Source: Larimichthys crocea
Lineage: Eukaryota > Chordata > Actinopteri > Sciaenidae
Length of the DNA stretch: 64,000 nt
Direction: 5' to 3'
Assembly (NCBI RefSeq): GCF_000972845.2
Contig: NC_040016.1
Span: forward strand, 13,040,701-13,104,700
Positions 1 through 11,129 of this stretch are shown piece after piece. A program made the position numbers and the translations under genes. Within the stretch, counting starts at the first letter, position 1. Every line of letters begins with the position of its first letter. The notes under the pieces are model-generated. The model was not told the origin of the DNA, searched no databases, and saw nothing but the letters and a program-made list of their open reading frames with translations.

Positions 1-290
1 CACTAGAGCGCTGACATCCAATCAGATCCTGTTGGTGCTGAAAGACTAGCCAATCACAGCGCAAGATGTGCGGAACGGAGGCGGGGCTTCGTGAGAGCAA
101 CTTGGAGCACGTGTTTTGCACTACTACAGTGTATTAAATAATAATAATAATTTCTTGAATAAAGTCAATGTTTTAATACGTTTTCTTACACTTTGTATTC
201 ACTGGGTCGCCAGTTTAACACAGACTACAGCGCGGTGGTTTGAAAATATTCAGTTTTTCATAATACACGTTGCATAATTTGTGTTACAGG
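1..290. promoter_or_regulatory. promoter-like region at the left edge, possible noncoding first exon
   Basis: Two CCAAT motifs (18-22 and 50-54, 32 bp apart) are followed by a GC box (78-87, GAGGCGGGGC). That arrangement is typical of a TATA-less vertebrate promoter. A strong donor-like site, CAG|GTGAGC, lies at 289/290, so roughly 110-289 could be a noncoding first exon on the plus strand. No coding sequence follows before slc45a1. It could therefore be a distal slc45a1 promoter, a noncoding transcript, or a promoter firing leftward out of the window. Assignment to any gene is inference. Confidence 0.35.
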
Positions 291-706
291 TGAGCTCAAA
301 GGTATAGTGAGATTTATTGCATGGCCTTTGTTTGCTCTCTTTTCTTGCTGTCAGTTATGTCCCATCTGTCTGTCTGTTAAAATAACAAGACAACCATTTT
401 GTTCTGCTTCATCCTGTGGTGGAAGTATATTTCAGTACATATGTGATGTACTCATTCTATTTTACTCCATTATACTACTATACTTTTTATAGTATACTTT
501 TCATTTTCATCCCACCTGGACAACCAGCAGGACAGTCAATTAGATATGATGCACCTGTTGTCAGAAGTGACCTTAAAATCACACCAGTATGTCTATAGGG
601 ACTTGTACTTACTGTCAGCCTTAATGAGTTATTCTGCAATCCTCTCTTTTATTTATGTATTATGTTTTGGTTTATTTGCAAAACAAAACATCCTCACAGG
701 TAATCA

Positions 707-750
<44 letters not shown>

Positions 751-1229
751 TGATAATATATAGATGTATGTATGTATATGTATTTGTATGTATTGTATAT
801 TCAGTGTATTCAAATGTGTTTATAAATATAACCCATTCCAGTACCTTGTTGTATAGTGCATAAAACTACCCACATACACTAACCACATCCGTTTGTCTAA
901 AAATGGTGCATCTATTTACAAAAATAAAACATAAACCCAGAAAGTTAAACTTACTTGTGATAAGGGAAAATATCAGCTAAAGACAGCTAAGACCTGTCTG
1001 ACCAGTGACCTTATCAGCCTTGCTAAAAAACATATTGAACTCCATATTTAATTGAAAATAGTACAACTTATCAAATGTTAATTTTTTATAGTTTTTGGAA
1101 AATTATTTTGAATTTGATGCCAGCAACATGATTCAAGAAAGTTGGTCAGGATCATGTTTAACACTCTGTTCACCACCTCTATCTTTAACAACACACTGTA
1201 ATTAGAAACATTATTGCATTTGCACTATT
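291..1229. other. unassigned AT-rich intergenic sequence
   Basis: I see no coding exon or RNA gene here apart from the GATA microsatellite at 707-750. The open frames are short and start at arbitrary ATGs. Confidence 0.5.
707..750 (+). repeat. (GATA)n microsatellite
   Basis: About eleven uninterrupted units of ATAG are visible. Confidence 0.95.
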
Positions 1230-1560
1230 TGCCAGCGCACGCTTTCACAAAGTGATGAACTCCATTTACTTCCCGAAGACTCAGCCTCTCTGAGATGTTA
1301 TTTTTATACCCAGTCATGTGACTAACCTGCTGCCAGTTAACCTAATCAATTTTCAGTTGTTCCACCAGGTGTTTTCTTTTAGTGTTTTACAACTGTTCCA
1401 GTCTGTTGTTGACAACTTTTTTGAATAGTGTTGCCGGCATTAAATTCAAAATAGGCATATTATTTACCAAAGTGATATTTTAAATGACATATTGGGTTTC
1501 ACTGTTTTGTACATCATGACATTTATTCACATTTTACACAGTGTGCCAACTTTTTTGGCA
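1230..1560. repeat. degraded teleost interspersed repeat
   Basis: The segment carries a string of phrases I recall from a very common fish repeat: a serine/arginine-codon-like start near 1240-1300, then the words around TTTTATACCC, CTGTTCCAGTCTGTTG, ACTTTTTTGAATAGTGTTG and GTGCCAACTTTTTTGG. It is diverged and has no open frame. I do not assign a superfamily. Confidence 0.5.
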
Positions 1561-2009
1561 AATGCTGTTCCAGTAGTTTCAGGGTCCTGTTGTGCAGCTG
1601 GCTTACTGGGACACTAGATTGAAGTGAACCATTGTTAATGAAATTTGTTTCACCTGTGCTTTCCTGCTCTGTCTGCTGTGAAAAACTTCCCTTTGTACAG
1701 TGACAATGTCACACACTGCTAACCATGGGCCTAATCACTAACACGTATCTACATTTCATCTTCTCAAATTAGGATGTGTTTTATTAATCTTGCATGGCTT
1801 ACACATTTTGTGGCTTTATAAGTTTAATTTACTTAAAGTCTACATAAATACACCAGGAACTATACATGCAAATATACACATTAAAGTGGATTGTAATTTA
1901 TTTCAACACTTCCCATGCATTTACTTTAAGGTTGTAAAACCCAATTTAACAACTTATTCTGTTTATATTGAGGCTGTTCCACATTTAGATGGTGTGACAA
2001 ATTATCTTT

Positions 2010-2285
2010 GATAAGGCACAAGTGTTAATTGAAAACCATTCCAGGTGAATACCTCATGAGGCTGACTGAGAGAAAGCCAAGAGTGTGCAAAGCTGTCATG
2101 AAAGCACAATGAGGTTAATTTTAAATCTTAAAAATATTTAAATATTTTGCTTTTTTAAAATAATTATATATGTTTTATTTCATAGTTTTGATGTAGTGTG
2201 TGTTAATTTACAATACAGAAAGTAATAATAATAATAAGTACTGAATGAGAAGGGGTGTCCAAACTTTTGACTGTTCCTGTATATT
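2010..2285. repeat. degraded teleost interspersed repeat with terminal GTGTCCAAACTTTTGACTG motif
   Basis: The phrases CCATTCCAGGTGAATACC and GCCAAGAGTGTGCAAAGCTG, a central TTTCATAGTTTTGATG, and the end phrase GAATGAGAAGGGGTGTCC match a repeat that is widespread in fish genomes. The copy is truncated and noncoding. The family is recognised from memory only. Confidence 0.5.
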
Positions 2286-2599
2286 AAGATTGTATCTTTC
2301 TATGTTGAACAAATTGTCTGTGATCTCCTCAGCGGTTTAATATCAGCTACTGAATCATCTCCAGTGTGTATTCAACTTCTTGCCTCTTGGTCCAGAACAT
2401 CCTTCCTGTCAGTAACCTACTGAGATTTAAGGGGTTAAACCACTAAGGAGTGCCCTCTAACATTACACATGATCTGTTTCATACAATTAAGGCATTCCCT
2501 TCAGTAAGTGAAACATGTCTTTTAGCTTCAATATACAAGCATAGTAGCATCTATCGATTGTGCATTTACACAACGTTAACAGTCAGCTAACAAATCATT

Positions 2600-2943
2600 A
2601 CTATCATCTCGGTGTAATGCAGAGGACGGACATGAGGACGGAGGACAGATGTGTGTTGTTGTCAGGGGGACTGTCCGCGGTGCTGATGTTGCAGGGAGGG
2701 GCATGACGTCACGGGAGAGACCGGGAGGAAGAGGAGAAGGGGGAGAGAAGAAGAGGGGGAAAGAGAAGGAGCAGGAGGAGGAGAGAGCGGGGGGATGACT
2801 GCATGAAAAAAGGAGGAAAAAAAACAAAACAACAATCATGACTCCTTTAATCCATCCTACGGGTTTTTTCTTGATAAATCATAATGTTTGGTCTGTTTAC
2901 CTACACAGTATGCCGCAATAAATGACGAGCCATCCCCGATAAG
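2600..2943 (+). promoter_or_regulatory. slc45a1: probable slc45a1 promoter and 5' noncoding exon with a consensus CRE
   Basis: A GC-richer, CpG-bearing stretch lies 0.6-0.9 kb upstream of the first coding exon. It contains a perfect palindromic cAMP response element, TGACGTCA, at 2704-2711, followed by a purine-rich run. A donor-like AAG|GTAATT at 2943/2944 could splice to the acceptor at 3540/3541 (TTCTGCAG). The first coding exon opens with a short untranslated segment before its ATG, so an upstream noncoding exon is required. That this is it is inference from position. Confidence 0.4.
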
Positions 2944-3561
2944 GTAATTATCATCTTTCACTTTGCACGCCTGCTTCATCTTCTTACACAGTTAAGTCGA
3001 TCGTGTGATCTCCACCTTTAGAACCAAACGTAAGATCGAGGAAAATATCGAGGAGACGAATAAACTAAAATTAAAAAAAAAAAAGAAAAGCAATCGATCG
3101 GCTACGTGGCTACATATAGAATCTATATTGGTCAAATGTTTCATTTAAATTTGAGCAATGATGGTACGTTATCCTCGTAAAGCCGTCATTATAACCTCCC
3201 CCAGCCGCTCCATTGTGTCCGATTTGAGCTTCCTTTCATGAAAAATTAAAATGGAAACAGGCTTCATTAGAGCGGTGCCGCATACTACACTGCTGTAGTC
3301 AGCCACGCCGAGCACATGGGCTTTGCGCACATCACTAACATGCGCATTGGTTGCAGTGCGTCGTGCCCATCATTGCCTGTCTGCTGATGACTGCAGTGTC
3401 CTCTTGGTAGCACTACATAACCATTAGCTGCACTAAGTTACCCACATGACTTCTATGCTACATTGAAATGATCTTGTATGACCTCTAATGTGAAAACTCA
3501 ATCTACAGCAAGTTTGTTTACCACCCTTTCATATTCTGCAGTGTGAGCTGGCGTGAGAGAG

Positions 3562-6500
3562 ATGTCATCTCCAGGCATGGGCACCCCCAGTGATCCCCTC
3601 TTGGCCAGTCCAGGAGGGAGATTATCCACAGCTCAGGAAGGTATCTGGAGGAGCTCACTCCCCAAAACTGCCAGCTTCCCCACATCCACCACTCGGCACC
3701 TCAGTCACAGAGCCAATAACTTCCAAAGACAGCCAAAGCGTCGGAAGCTGATAAGACCTTCGCCACCGCCGCCGCCCAACACACCCTGTCCCCTGGACCA
3801 GCTGGACCTCAGTGAGCTTCCCCCAAGGCGTACCTTTCAAGAGCTGGTCTTCAATGGCTGCATACTGTTTGGTATTGAATTTAGTTATGCCATGGAAACA
3901 GCTTATGTGACTCCTGTGCTTCTACAGATGGGATTGCCTGATCAGTTCTACAGCTTGGTGTGGTTTATCAGTCCCATACTGGGTATGTGATACATCCTGT
4001 TGTGATTTTGAGTAGCAATAATCTTGTGCAGTGCTAGCTCTTTGGACTCTAACTGTCTTTCTCTGTCTTTGGCTTCAAGGATTCCTCGTTCAGCCTCTCA
4101 TTGGAGCATGGAGTGATCGTTGTACATCCCGGTTTGGGCGAAGAAGACCCTTTATTTTTGCCTTGGCTATAGGTAAGAAATGTGGACCCTGGATTTCATG
4201 CTTCCCATAATGCAACTTGATCCACATCTTTTGTTAGACCTTTTAAACTCCACATCCACAAAGGTTTTCTGGTAAAACATTTGTCATTGAGCTCAGATAT
4301 CTTGTTGAGGTCACTTGAGTATTTTTCTCAGACTTGACTCCTGAGCCACAGAAGACATCATACTATTCTCCATGACTAATACATTGAGTATAACATCTCT
4401 AGAGCACCCCTTAAATAATCAATGATATACATGCATGATTATTTCTCCCACTTACCAAGATCTATTGTCTTCTGCTCTTCTCCCCCATAGGGGCTTTGGT
4501 TGGTCTATCACTGGTGCTGAACGGGCGGGACATTGGAAGTGCACTTGCGGACACAGCATCAAATCACAAGTGGGGAATTGTCCTGACAGTGTGTGGTGTG
4601 GTTCTGATGGACTTCAGTGCTGATTCAGCCGACAACCCGAGCCATGCCTACATGATGGATGTGTGCAGCCCAGAGGACCAGGATCGGGGGCTGAACATCC
4701 ATGCATTACTGGCAGGTAGGAAAAACTTGCACAGTCACAACCTCATGGTTACTTTATCATTATATAGTAGTAGCATAAGGGATGGCAGATTTAACTTTAA
4801 AGATAAGGCATTATCAATCATAGCAACAAAAAAAAGCATTTTATTTGTTTAGTAATTAATTGTGCTCTACAGGACTAGGAGGTGGATTTGGCTACATTGT
4901 GGGCGGCATCAACTGGGACCAGACACAGTTTGGAAGGTCGATGGGAGGTCAACTACGGGTCATTTACATGTTCACGAGTGTCACTTTGGTGATCGCCACA
5001 GCCATGACTCTGATGAGTATCCCCGAACGGCCCCTACCAAAGAGCCAGCCGAGCAAAAACTCTGGCAAAACCCATCTAAAAAGCCCCAGCCTCCCTCTTC
5101 CTCCCTCTCCCCCTGTTCCCCCAGGGTCAGCGATGGGGCTGGATGAAGAAGATGAGGATGGTCTTTACAGCTACAATTTCTCTACAAAGTCTCACCCAAG
5201 TAACTCTGAGCCTCTGGCCCATTCTTGCAGTGCCAATGCACGCCTCTGTGCTGGCCTAACTAGCCCCATATCACCCCTGAGCCCCCTCACACCAAAATAT
5301 GGCAGCTTTATTAGTAGGGACAGCTCACTCACTGGCATCAATGAGTTTGCCTCCTCATTAGGAACCTCCTATATAGACAGTGTGCTCATAAACTGCTACA
5401 CAGGTCAGCAGACACCACAGGCTTTGGCCTCTAACTCCACCACTGCGCCCCTGCCTCCAGGGGACTCTCCTCCTGACGAGTCCAGACAGGGAGCAGGGAG
5501 CAATCCTGCAGGACAAACCCAGGCTGACGTGGCATCTCATCCAGCTGAGGAAGCTCAGGATGCAGAAGCGTCACAGCCTGAGGGAGATGCACAATCTCAA
5601 GGAGCATCTCAGGTCACAGCTGGGGCTCAGCCTGGTGCAGGGTCACATCGGAGCTCTTCTGCTGGTATCCTGAAGCGACCTCAGAGTCTTGCACTAATAG
5701 AGGAGCCGATGGCAAACCAGATTGTTGGGCTGGAGAATGGACGCAGGAGAACAGTAACCTTCAGCCAGCAGGTCAGACACGTACTTTGACAAATGACAGA
5801 AGCTTTTTAGTCAGTAGCCACCACAGCATTTTTAAACACTGTCCTTTTTCTCTGATGAAGGTTGCAAACATTTTGCTGAATGGGGTGCGCTATGAGAGTG
5901 ACCTGAGTGAGAATGTGGAGACAGGAGAATCCCAAATGTCAATGAAGCTGCTGTGTATAGCCATCTACAGGATGCCTCCCTCTCTGCGAAGTTTATGCAC
6001 TAATCATTTTTTGGGTGAGAATAATCTTTTTTATTTTATTTAACTGTACATGAAACCTGCAACACACTATGAACTGTCTGTTCTGTATTTAATATTAACT
6101 GATACTTGGTTGGTTCTCTGTAGGCTGGCTGTCCTTTGAAGGTATGCTGCTCTTCTACACTGACTTCATGGGGGAGGTTGTGTTTGAAGGTGACCCAAAG
6201 GCACCCCATGACTCCGAGGCTTACCAACGCTACAATGCTGGTGTTAGCATGGGCTGCTGGGGCATGTGCATCTATGCATTCAGTGCTGCTTTCTACTCAG
6301 GTAAGCTACCCTTGTAATCACAGGTCTGGGAAAAGTATTGTCTTTCTTGCCTTGATAACCTTTATATTTGTTCTTTCTTTCTCTCTCTGCGTTTCTTCTT
6401 CAACTCCCAGCCATATTGGAGAAACTGGAGGAGCGTTTCTCTCTTCGTACACTATATTTCTTTGCCTACCTGGCATTTGGTTTGGGCACAGGCCTGGCCA

Positions 6501-8088
6501 CACTATCCACCAACATCTACGTGGTACTTTCTCTCTGTGTCACCTATGGGGTGCTCTTTTCCTCTCTATGCACGCTGCCTTACTCTCTGCTGTGTGAATA
6601 CTACCAGAGCCCTCAGGTCAGTATTTTGATATGTAACTCAGTAATTTGTAGTCGCTTGAATATACTCGTTCAGGATCAACTTAAAGGAACAGTTCAGCAA
6701 TTTAGGGAATGCAATTTTCTTGCCAAGAGTTAGATAGAAAATTGATACCTATGGGAAATTACAGAGCCTTAGCTTAGCTTAGCACAAAGACTGGAAGCAG
6801 GGGGAAACAACTAGCCTGGCTTTGTTCAAAGATAACCAAATTCACCTAATTAATCTGTACAAAACTTAAGTTTAAAAACTATGAATTACTGGTCCTAGCC
6901 AAGAAGTGGTCCAGCACATAACCATCCATAAAACTGAGTAATTGTTCAATCTCCATGTTAGCTTTTGAAGAGACAAACAATTGAGATAATTAGTGTTTTT
7001 TTGTTTTTGTTTCCAGTATTATTGTTAAGCTAAGCCGCTGCTATAGCTTATATCTATAGCAGTGGTTCTTAACTTTGTTGGAGGTACCGAACCCCACCAG
7101 TTTCATATGCTCATTCACCGAACCCTTCTTTAGAAAAAAAAATATGATTTTTTTATACTGGTGCACAAAATGAACCGTGCATTAACATCACCTTGTTCAA
7201 TAAAACAAAACCAACACAGTGCATGAACTCACAACAACTTACCTCAGTGTGACTTGTGCTGTTGCCTTTGAGAGACCAGTTCAGATATGCGTGGCTTCAC
7301 CTTGGCAAGTGCCAGCCTCATGTCATTTTCACAGCAAAGTCTGTTCCTTTTCTTAGTTTTTTATGTCCAGCATCCTCAAAAAATGATTGCTCACAAAGAT
7401 ATGTTGTAACACAATGGTAATAAAAATTCCATGGCGGAGGCTCCACCGAACCCCTGAGACCGACTCACCGAACCCTAGGGTTCGATCGAACCCAGGTTAA
7501 GAACCACTGATCTATAGTATAGATATGAGAGTGGTATCAGTTTTAACAAATTCTGCCTATCACCACCTGTAACGACACTTTGTAGTTTGATCAGGAGTTA
7601 GCTCTAAAGGTGCTGGTAGTTGGATTTTGTTCTTTTTGATACAACTGGGCTTGTTGTTTCCCATCTTGATGTAAGTTAGCTGCTAACTGTAACTTCATTC
7701 ATGAAGACAAGGGTGTGGTATCTTCTCATCAAATCTCACTGATTTGTGGTGCACTGCACTTTGCTCTGTGCACTGCACTTTATTGATCATCTAATCAAAC
7801 TATCTGTTCCTCCAGTTCTGTGGCTCATCAGAGGAAGGGACCAGACGGGGGATGGGGGTGGACATCTCTCTGCTCAGCTGCCAGTATTTCCTGGCTCAGA
7901 TCCTGGTCTCTGTGGCGATGGGACCTCTGACCTCACTGGTGGGTGGGGCCCAGGGAGTGATGTACTTTTCAAGCCTGATGTCATTCGTGGGCTGCCTGTA
8001 CTCCTCTCTCTGCGTGGTGTACCAGCTGCCCCCCCCTGAGGGTGAGCCCCCCGAAAGCGAGACCCAGCCACTATTGGTGCACATTTAG
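3562..8088 (+). CDS. slc45a1: solute carrier family 45 member 1, proton-coupled sugar transporter (slc45a1)
   Basis: This is a member of the major facilitator superfamily; the mammalian protein is a neuronal plasma-membrane transporter importing glucose/galactose with protons. Eight coding exons join in frame to 815 aa (human is about 750): 3562-3982, 4080-4172, 4491-4715, 4873-5771, 5861-6014, 6124-6300, 6411-6616, 7816-8088. Recognition rests on near-identity to recalled SLC45A1 blocks: [10 protein letters not shown] and [20 protein letters not shown] (about residues 49-80), [20 protein letters not shown] in TM1, the MFS signature RFGRRRPFI (about 160), [18 protein letters not shown] (about 210), [16 protein letters not shown] in the large TM6-TM7 loop (about 330-530), and [21 protein letters not shown] segments flank a Pro/Ser/Gln-rich cytoplasmic loop encoded by the 899-bp exon. 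I chose the ATG at 3562. An in-frame GTG lies three codons upstream but the exon has a normal ATG, and MSSPG suits the family. The last intron (6617-7815) carries nested repeats. Confidence 0.96.
6681..7740. repeat. copy 1 of a long palindromic teleost repeat, interrupted
   Basis: It lies wholly inside slc45a1 intron 7. The left arm starts TTAAAGGAACAGTTCAGC at 6681 and includes TTAGCTTAGCTTAGCACAAA near 6770. The right-arm pieces are the GAGAGTGGTATC block near 7528 and GGTGCTGGTAGTTGGATTTT near 7610, running to GTGGTATCTTCTCATC near 7715. Arms in opposite orientation are the hallmark of this family, which I recall as a non-autonomous DNA element. Two other copies occur in the window (30590-30800 and 57557-57960). 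Confidence 0.6.
7060..7509. mobile_element. non-autonomous hAT-type DNA transposon (450 bp) with perfect 8-bp target duplication
   Basis: The termini are CAGTGGTTCTTAAC (7060-7073) and its exact reverse complement GTTAAGAACCACTG (7496-7509). The flanks are identical 8-mers, ATCTATAG at 7052-7059 and 7510-7517. Terminal inverted repeats beginning CAGTGGTTC with 8-bp duplications are diagnostic of the hAT superfamily (Charlie-like). There is no transposase frame inside, so it is a MITE-like derivative. It landed in the older palindromic repeat of slc45a1 intron 7. Confidence 0.88.
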
Positions 8089-8095
8089 AAAAAAA

Positions 8096-8107
8096 AATAA
8101 AAATAAA
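8096..8107 (+). terminator. slc45a1: overlapping slc45a1 polyadenylation signals
   Basis: Two AATAAA hexamers (8096-8101 and 8102-8107) begin only 8 nt after the stop codon. The 3' UTR could also extend further right, since the sequence to about 9.4 kb has no competing gene. Confidence 0.5.
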
Positions 8108-10297
8108 AGCCTTTTGATTTACTTTACCTCACACACACACCCACCCACCGGCACATACGCTCTCACGCTGTCGCTTAGTGTCTGAGTGTGTTGACCTTCA
8201 CAGCACTGATAGGGCAAACACACTGTGCACCCTGCCGCACACTGTACAGCACAATTCCATATATTGTTTCACACTAATCAGCACTGTTCCTCTCAGAGCT
8301 AGACAGACAGACAGACAGACATTGGCCACTGCTCTAATATGTGTATACATGACCCATATGTGTTCATACAGTGTGTGTGCCCATGCATCTTTTCCTAACT
8401 TTTGCAAATGAATGTGTGTGACCATTCTGAATGCAGATGAATGGATGTGTGTGTGTGAGAGAGAGACTGTGAGTGAATTCTTGTAGTGTAGAGAAGCCTA
8501 AGTTGTTTCTGTGTCCAATTCTTTGCTGTAAAATCTTGCATCATCTTTTCCTGCTTGTCTGTGTTTAGAATAGAAATGTTGATCACTACGTGCAGGCTAA
8601 CCACAGCTTTCCCTTAGTTTTTCTTCCTTTTATCAGTTGCCTAACGTCTGCATGAGCTGCAATGTAATCTCTTCGAACCTTGTGTTAACATTTGTTTTGG
8701 TCACACGGCCAAGGGAATGTCTACCTGCCTGTTTCTCTGAGTTAGTGTATCAGCATCGACACCCTAGGAAGGATTTTCTGACAAAATGAATGTGCTGCCA
8801 GTGATCACTCACACTCACACCGTTAATGCTTCATTAATTCAACAGCTTTTCTGGCATAATTTGGCAAACACATATTTAATATTCACATGAAGCTGAATTT
8901 AATCACAGTTACAGTCATGAAGGGCTTCACATTGTCTGAGACTTATCAGTGTGCTATTCCCAAATTTCACAGTCTGGTGCTGGGTGACTCTTAATAAAGT
9001 CCCAAGTATGAGTACAATGCCAATTAAGCACTTAATCAGTGTAAGGCCATGACTAATAGGATGACACACATACAAACGCTCGTACATAAACTTTCAAAAA
9101 CACAGAGAAATGTGTGCTGGTGGCAAATTCTGTCTGGGCCCTCACTAAGCCATCGACAGCCGTGAGCTGTCACCCTACTCCTGGCCATGCCATTGTAATA
9201 ATGACAGTGATTCTTGTCATTATCAGGAAGAGGAGAAGTTGAAACTGGGGTGTGAATCAGCATTCAGTCGGAAACCGAACAAAACAGAAGAACAGGGAGA
9301 AGACTCATGTGAACTATGGGTAACCCTGAAGGTGGACAACAATGAAAAGACTGTGGGGGTTCATAGAGCCAGCAGCAAGTGCTTATTGTCATCATTAGGG
9401 CGCATGCTTAAGGTAGTAGGCTTCTGCTCCACCACGCACAACCCATCAACTCAGTTTAGAAAGCAGCAGATCATTTTTCCATCCTGAAGAAGCCATCTTT
9501 AACGAACAAAATGATACAAATAATGTTTTATATATACGTTGTGCCATGGCTAACACTAAGTTTTGTCTATTCAGCCTCAACACAGGTACCAAGCCTGATT
9601 TCAGGGCTTTAACACACGGTTAACTTTAATATATGACCTGTTTTAAGCCTTGTCATTGTGATGGTTTCATCGACTGGCTCACACAGACACACATTTAATA
9701 CACCAACTCTAGGATGCCAGTCATTATTGCTGCCTCAGCAGAATGTCAATAATTGCCTACTATTAAAGCCTCCTGGTCTGACTGGATGCACGCCATGCTA
9801 ATGTTTCTGAGGAAACTAAGCATGGATCATGCTGTTGCAGCTTGCTTGAGAAAAAAAAAACAATACCACATTGGGTTTTTGTGTTATGGTACCACCTATT
9901 GCTCAATATTAGCAGTGTTACTGTAAAAGCTACTTTTATTCAGGGTTCATTTAAAACTAAAAATGATCGTTTTGCCACTTGGGACTCCTGTGTCGATTAC
10001 TTTCACTGATCACTGTAGCCCGAATCAATTGTCACCCCAATTGACTTGAGCATTAATCTGTAAGTCTTATATTGCACCACAAGAGGGAGCTAGGAGACAC
10101 ATGACAGTGATCCATTGATTCTGTGCACCCTTTTCCATTACTGAGTGAGTGAGATTATTCCTGCTCCTTCCTGCATCTAAGACAGCCATTTTCCATGTTA
10201 AGAAAATGGGGTCAAGTGACATCATCTACGTATGAAGCTGTGGTTTTTAAAAAAGCAGAACTAATATATAAACAGGTATTCATTCACACAAAAATAG
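8108..10297. other. slc45a1 downstream / intergenic sequence
   Basis: It holds a short (AGAC)n run at 8301-8320 and a small perfect hairpin (9-bp arms 9198-9206 and 9215-9223, 8-nt loop). Part may be slc45a1 3' UTR. I see no coding exon. Confidence 0.5.
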
Positions 10298-11129
10298 ATG
10301 TACTTAAGTAAAAAGACAATTTATTTGTTAATCAGAATATACAAAGCAGTGGCTGAAGTAACCGAATGTCATTCTGGTTCTGAAAAAGGCAGTCTTGGAC
10401 ACAAAACTGGGCTACCCAGCCATAACATAAAATTCATTGAAAACGTAAGAAAAACAAAAAGTATAAATGGTACAAACTTGCGTGGAATGCATACAGAACA
10501 AATGACCAAAGCTTTAAGATTTAAGAGGGGTTAATTAACATTGCAAAATCCTGCCTCCGTGAAACAAGATCAAGTAATCTTATCGTGGAGGAGCAAGACA
10601 GCCCCTTCATTCATTTGCACCATCTGTTATGTTAACAGGGCAGCCAAGCCAAGGATTAAGTAGCAGCTCAACACAAAGAAATTATGCCTCAACTAATAAT
10701 GCTAACAACTGTCCATTAGCCCCTGCTTAAAACTTATCTTTGGTCCTTTAAGTGAATCTGAGAGGTCAACATGAGCCTTGGAGGGGGTGAGCAGCTGCCT
10801 GTATGAATGAATCATCTGGTCAGCACTGACATAATAGAGATTGTGCTTCTAATATACCGATATAAAACCTCAAGAAATGAAAAAACTGATCTCATGATGT
10901 GGCCCTATTTGTACAAGTAAAAAAAAAGAAGCTCATTTTAAAGACCAATAAATAACATTTCATAAAAAAGGATGCAGGGCCACTACGTTTCAGGACTCCA
11001 GTGCAATGTGATAACATGGGAGTAAACAAAAAGAAATGTTTCTCAAAAGGTACAGAAAGCACAAGCTCTACAACACGATGTTGACCAGGCTGGTAAGACA
11101 GTGCTGCAAACAAGTAGCAGAGCAGAGAC
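10298..11129 (-). other. probable 3' UTR of the prothymosin-family gene with a polyadenylation signal
   Basis: On the minus strand an AATAAA (plus-strand TTTATT at 10320-10325) lies about 800 nt after the stop codon at 11130. No other gene intervenes, so this stretch is best read as the 3' UTR. The extent is inference. Confidence 0.45.

Noticed and set aside
2576..2839. 87-aa minus-strand frame over the presumed slc45a1 promoter
   Set aside because: Ser/Pro/Leu-rich translation of the purine-rich promoter block; no start context or splice partner.
4862..5146. Second long frame over slc45a1 exon 4
   Set aside because: It is the shifted frame of a recognised coding exon with no homology of its own.
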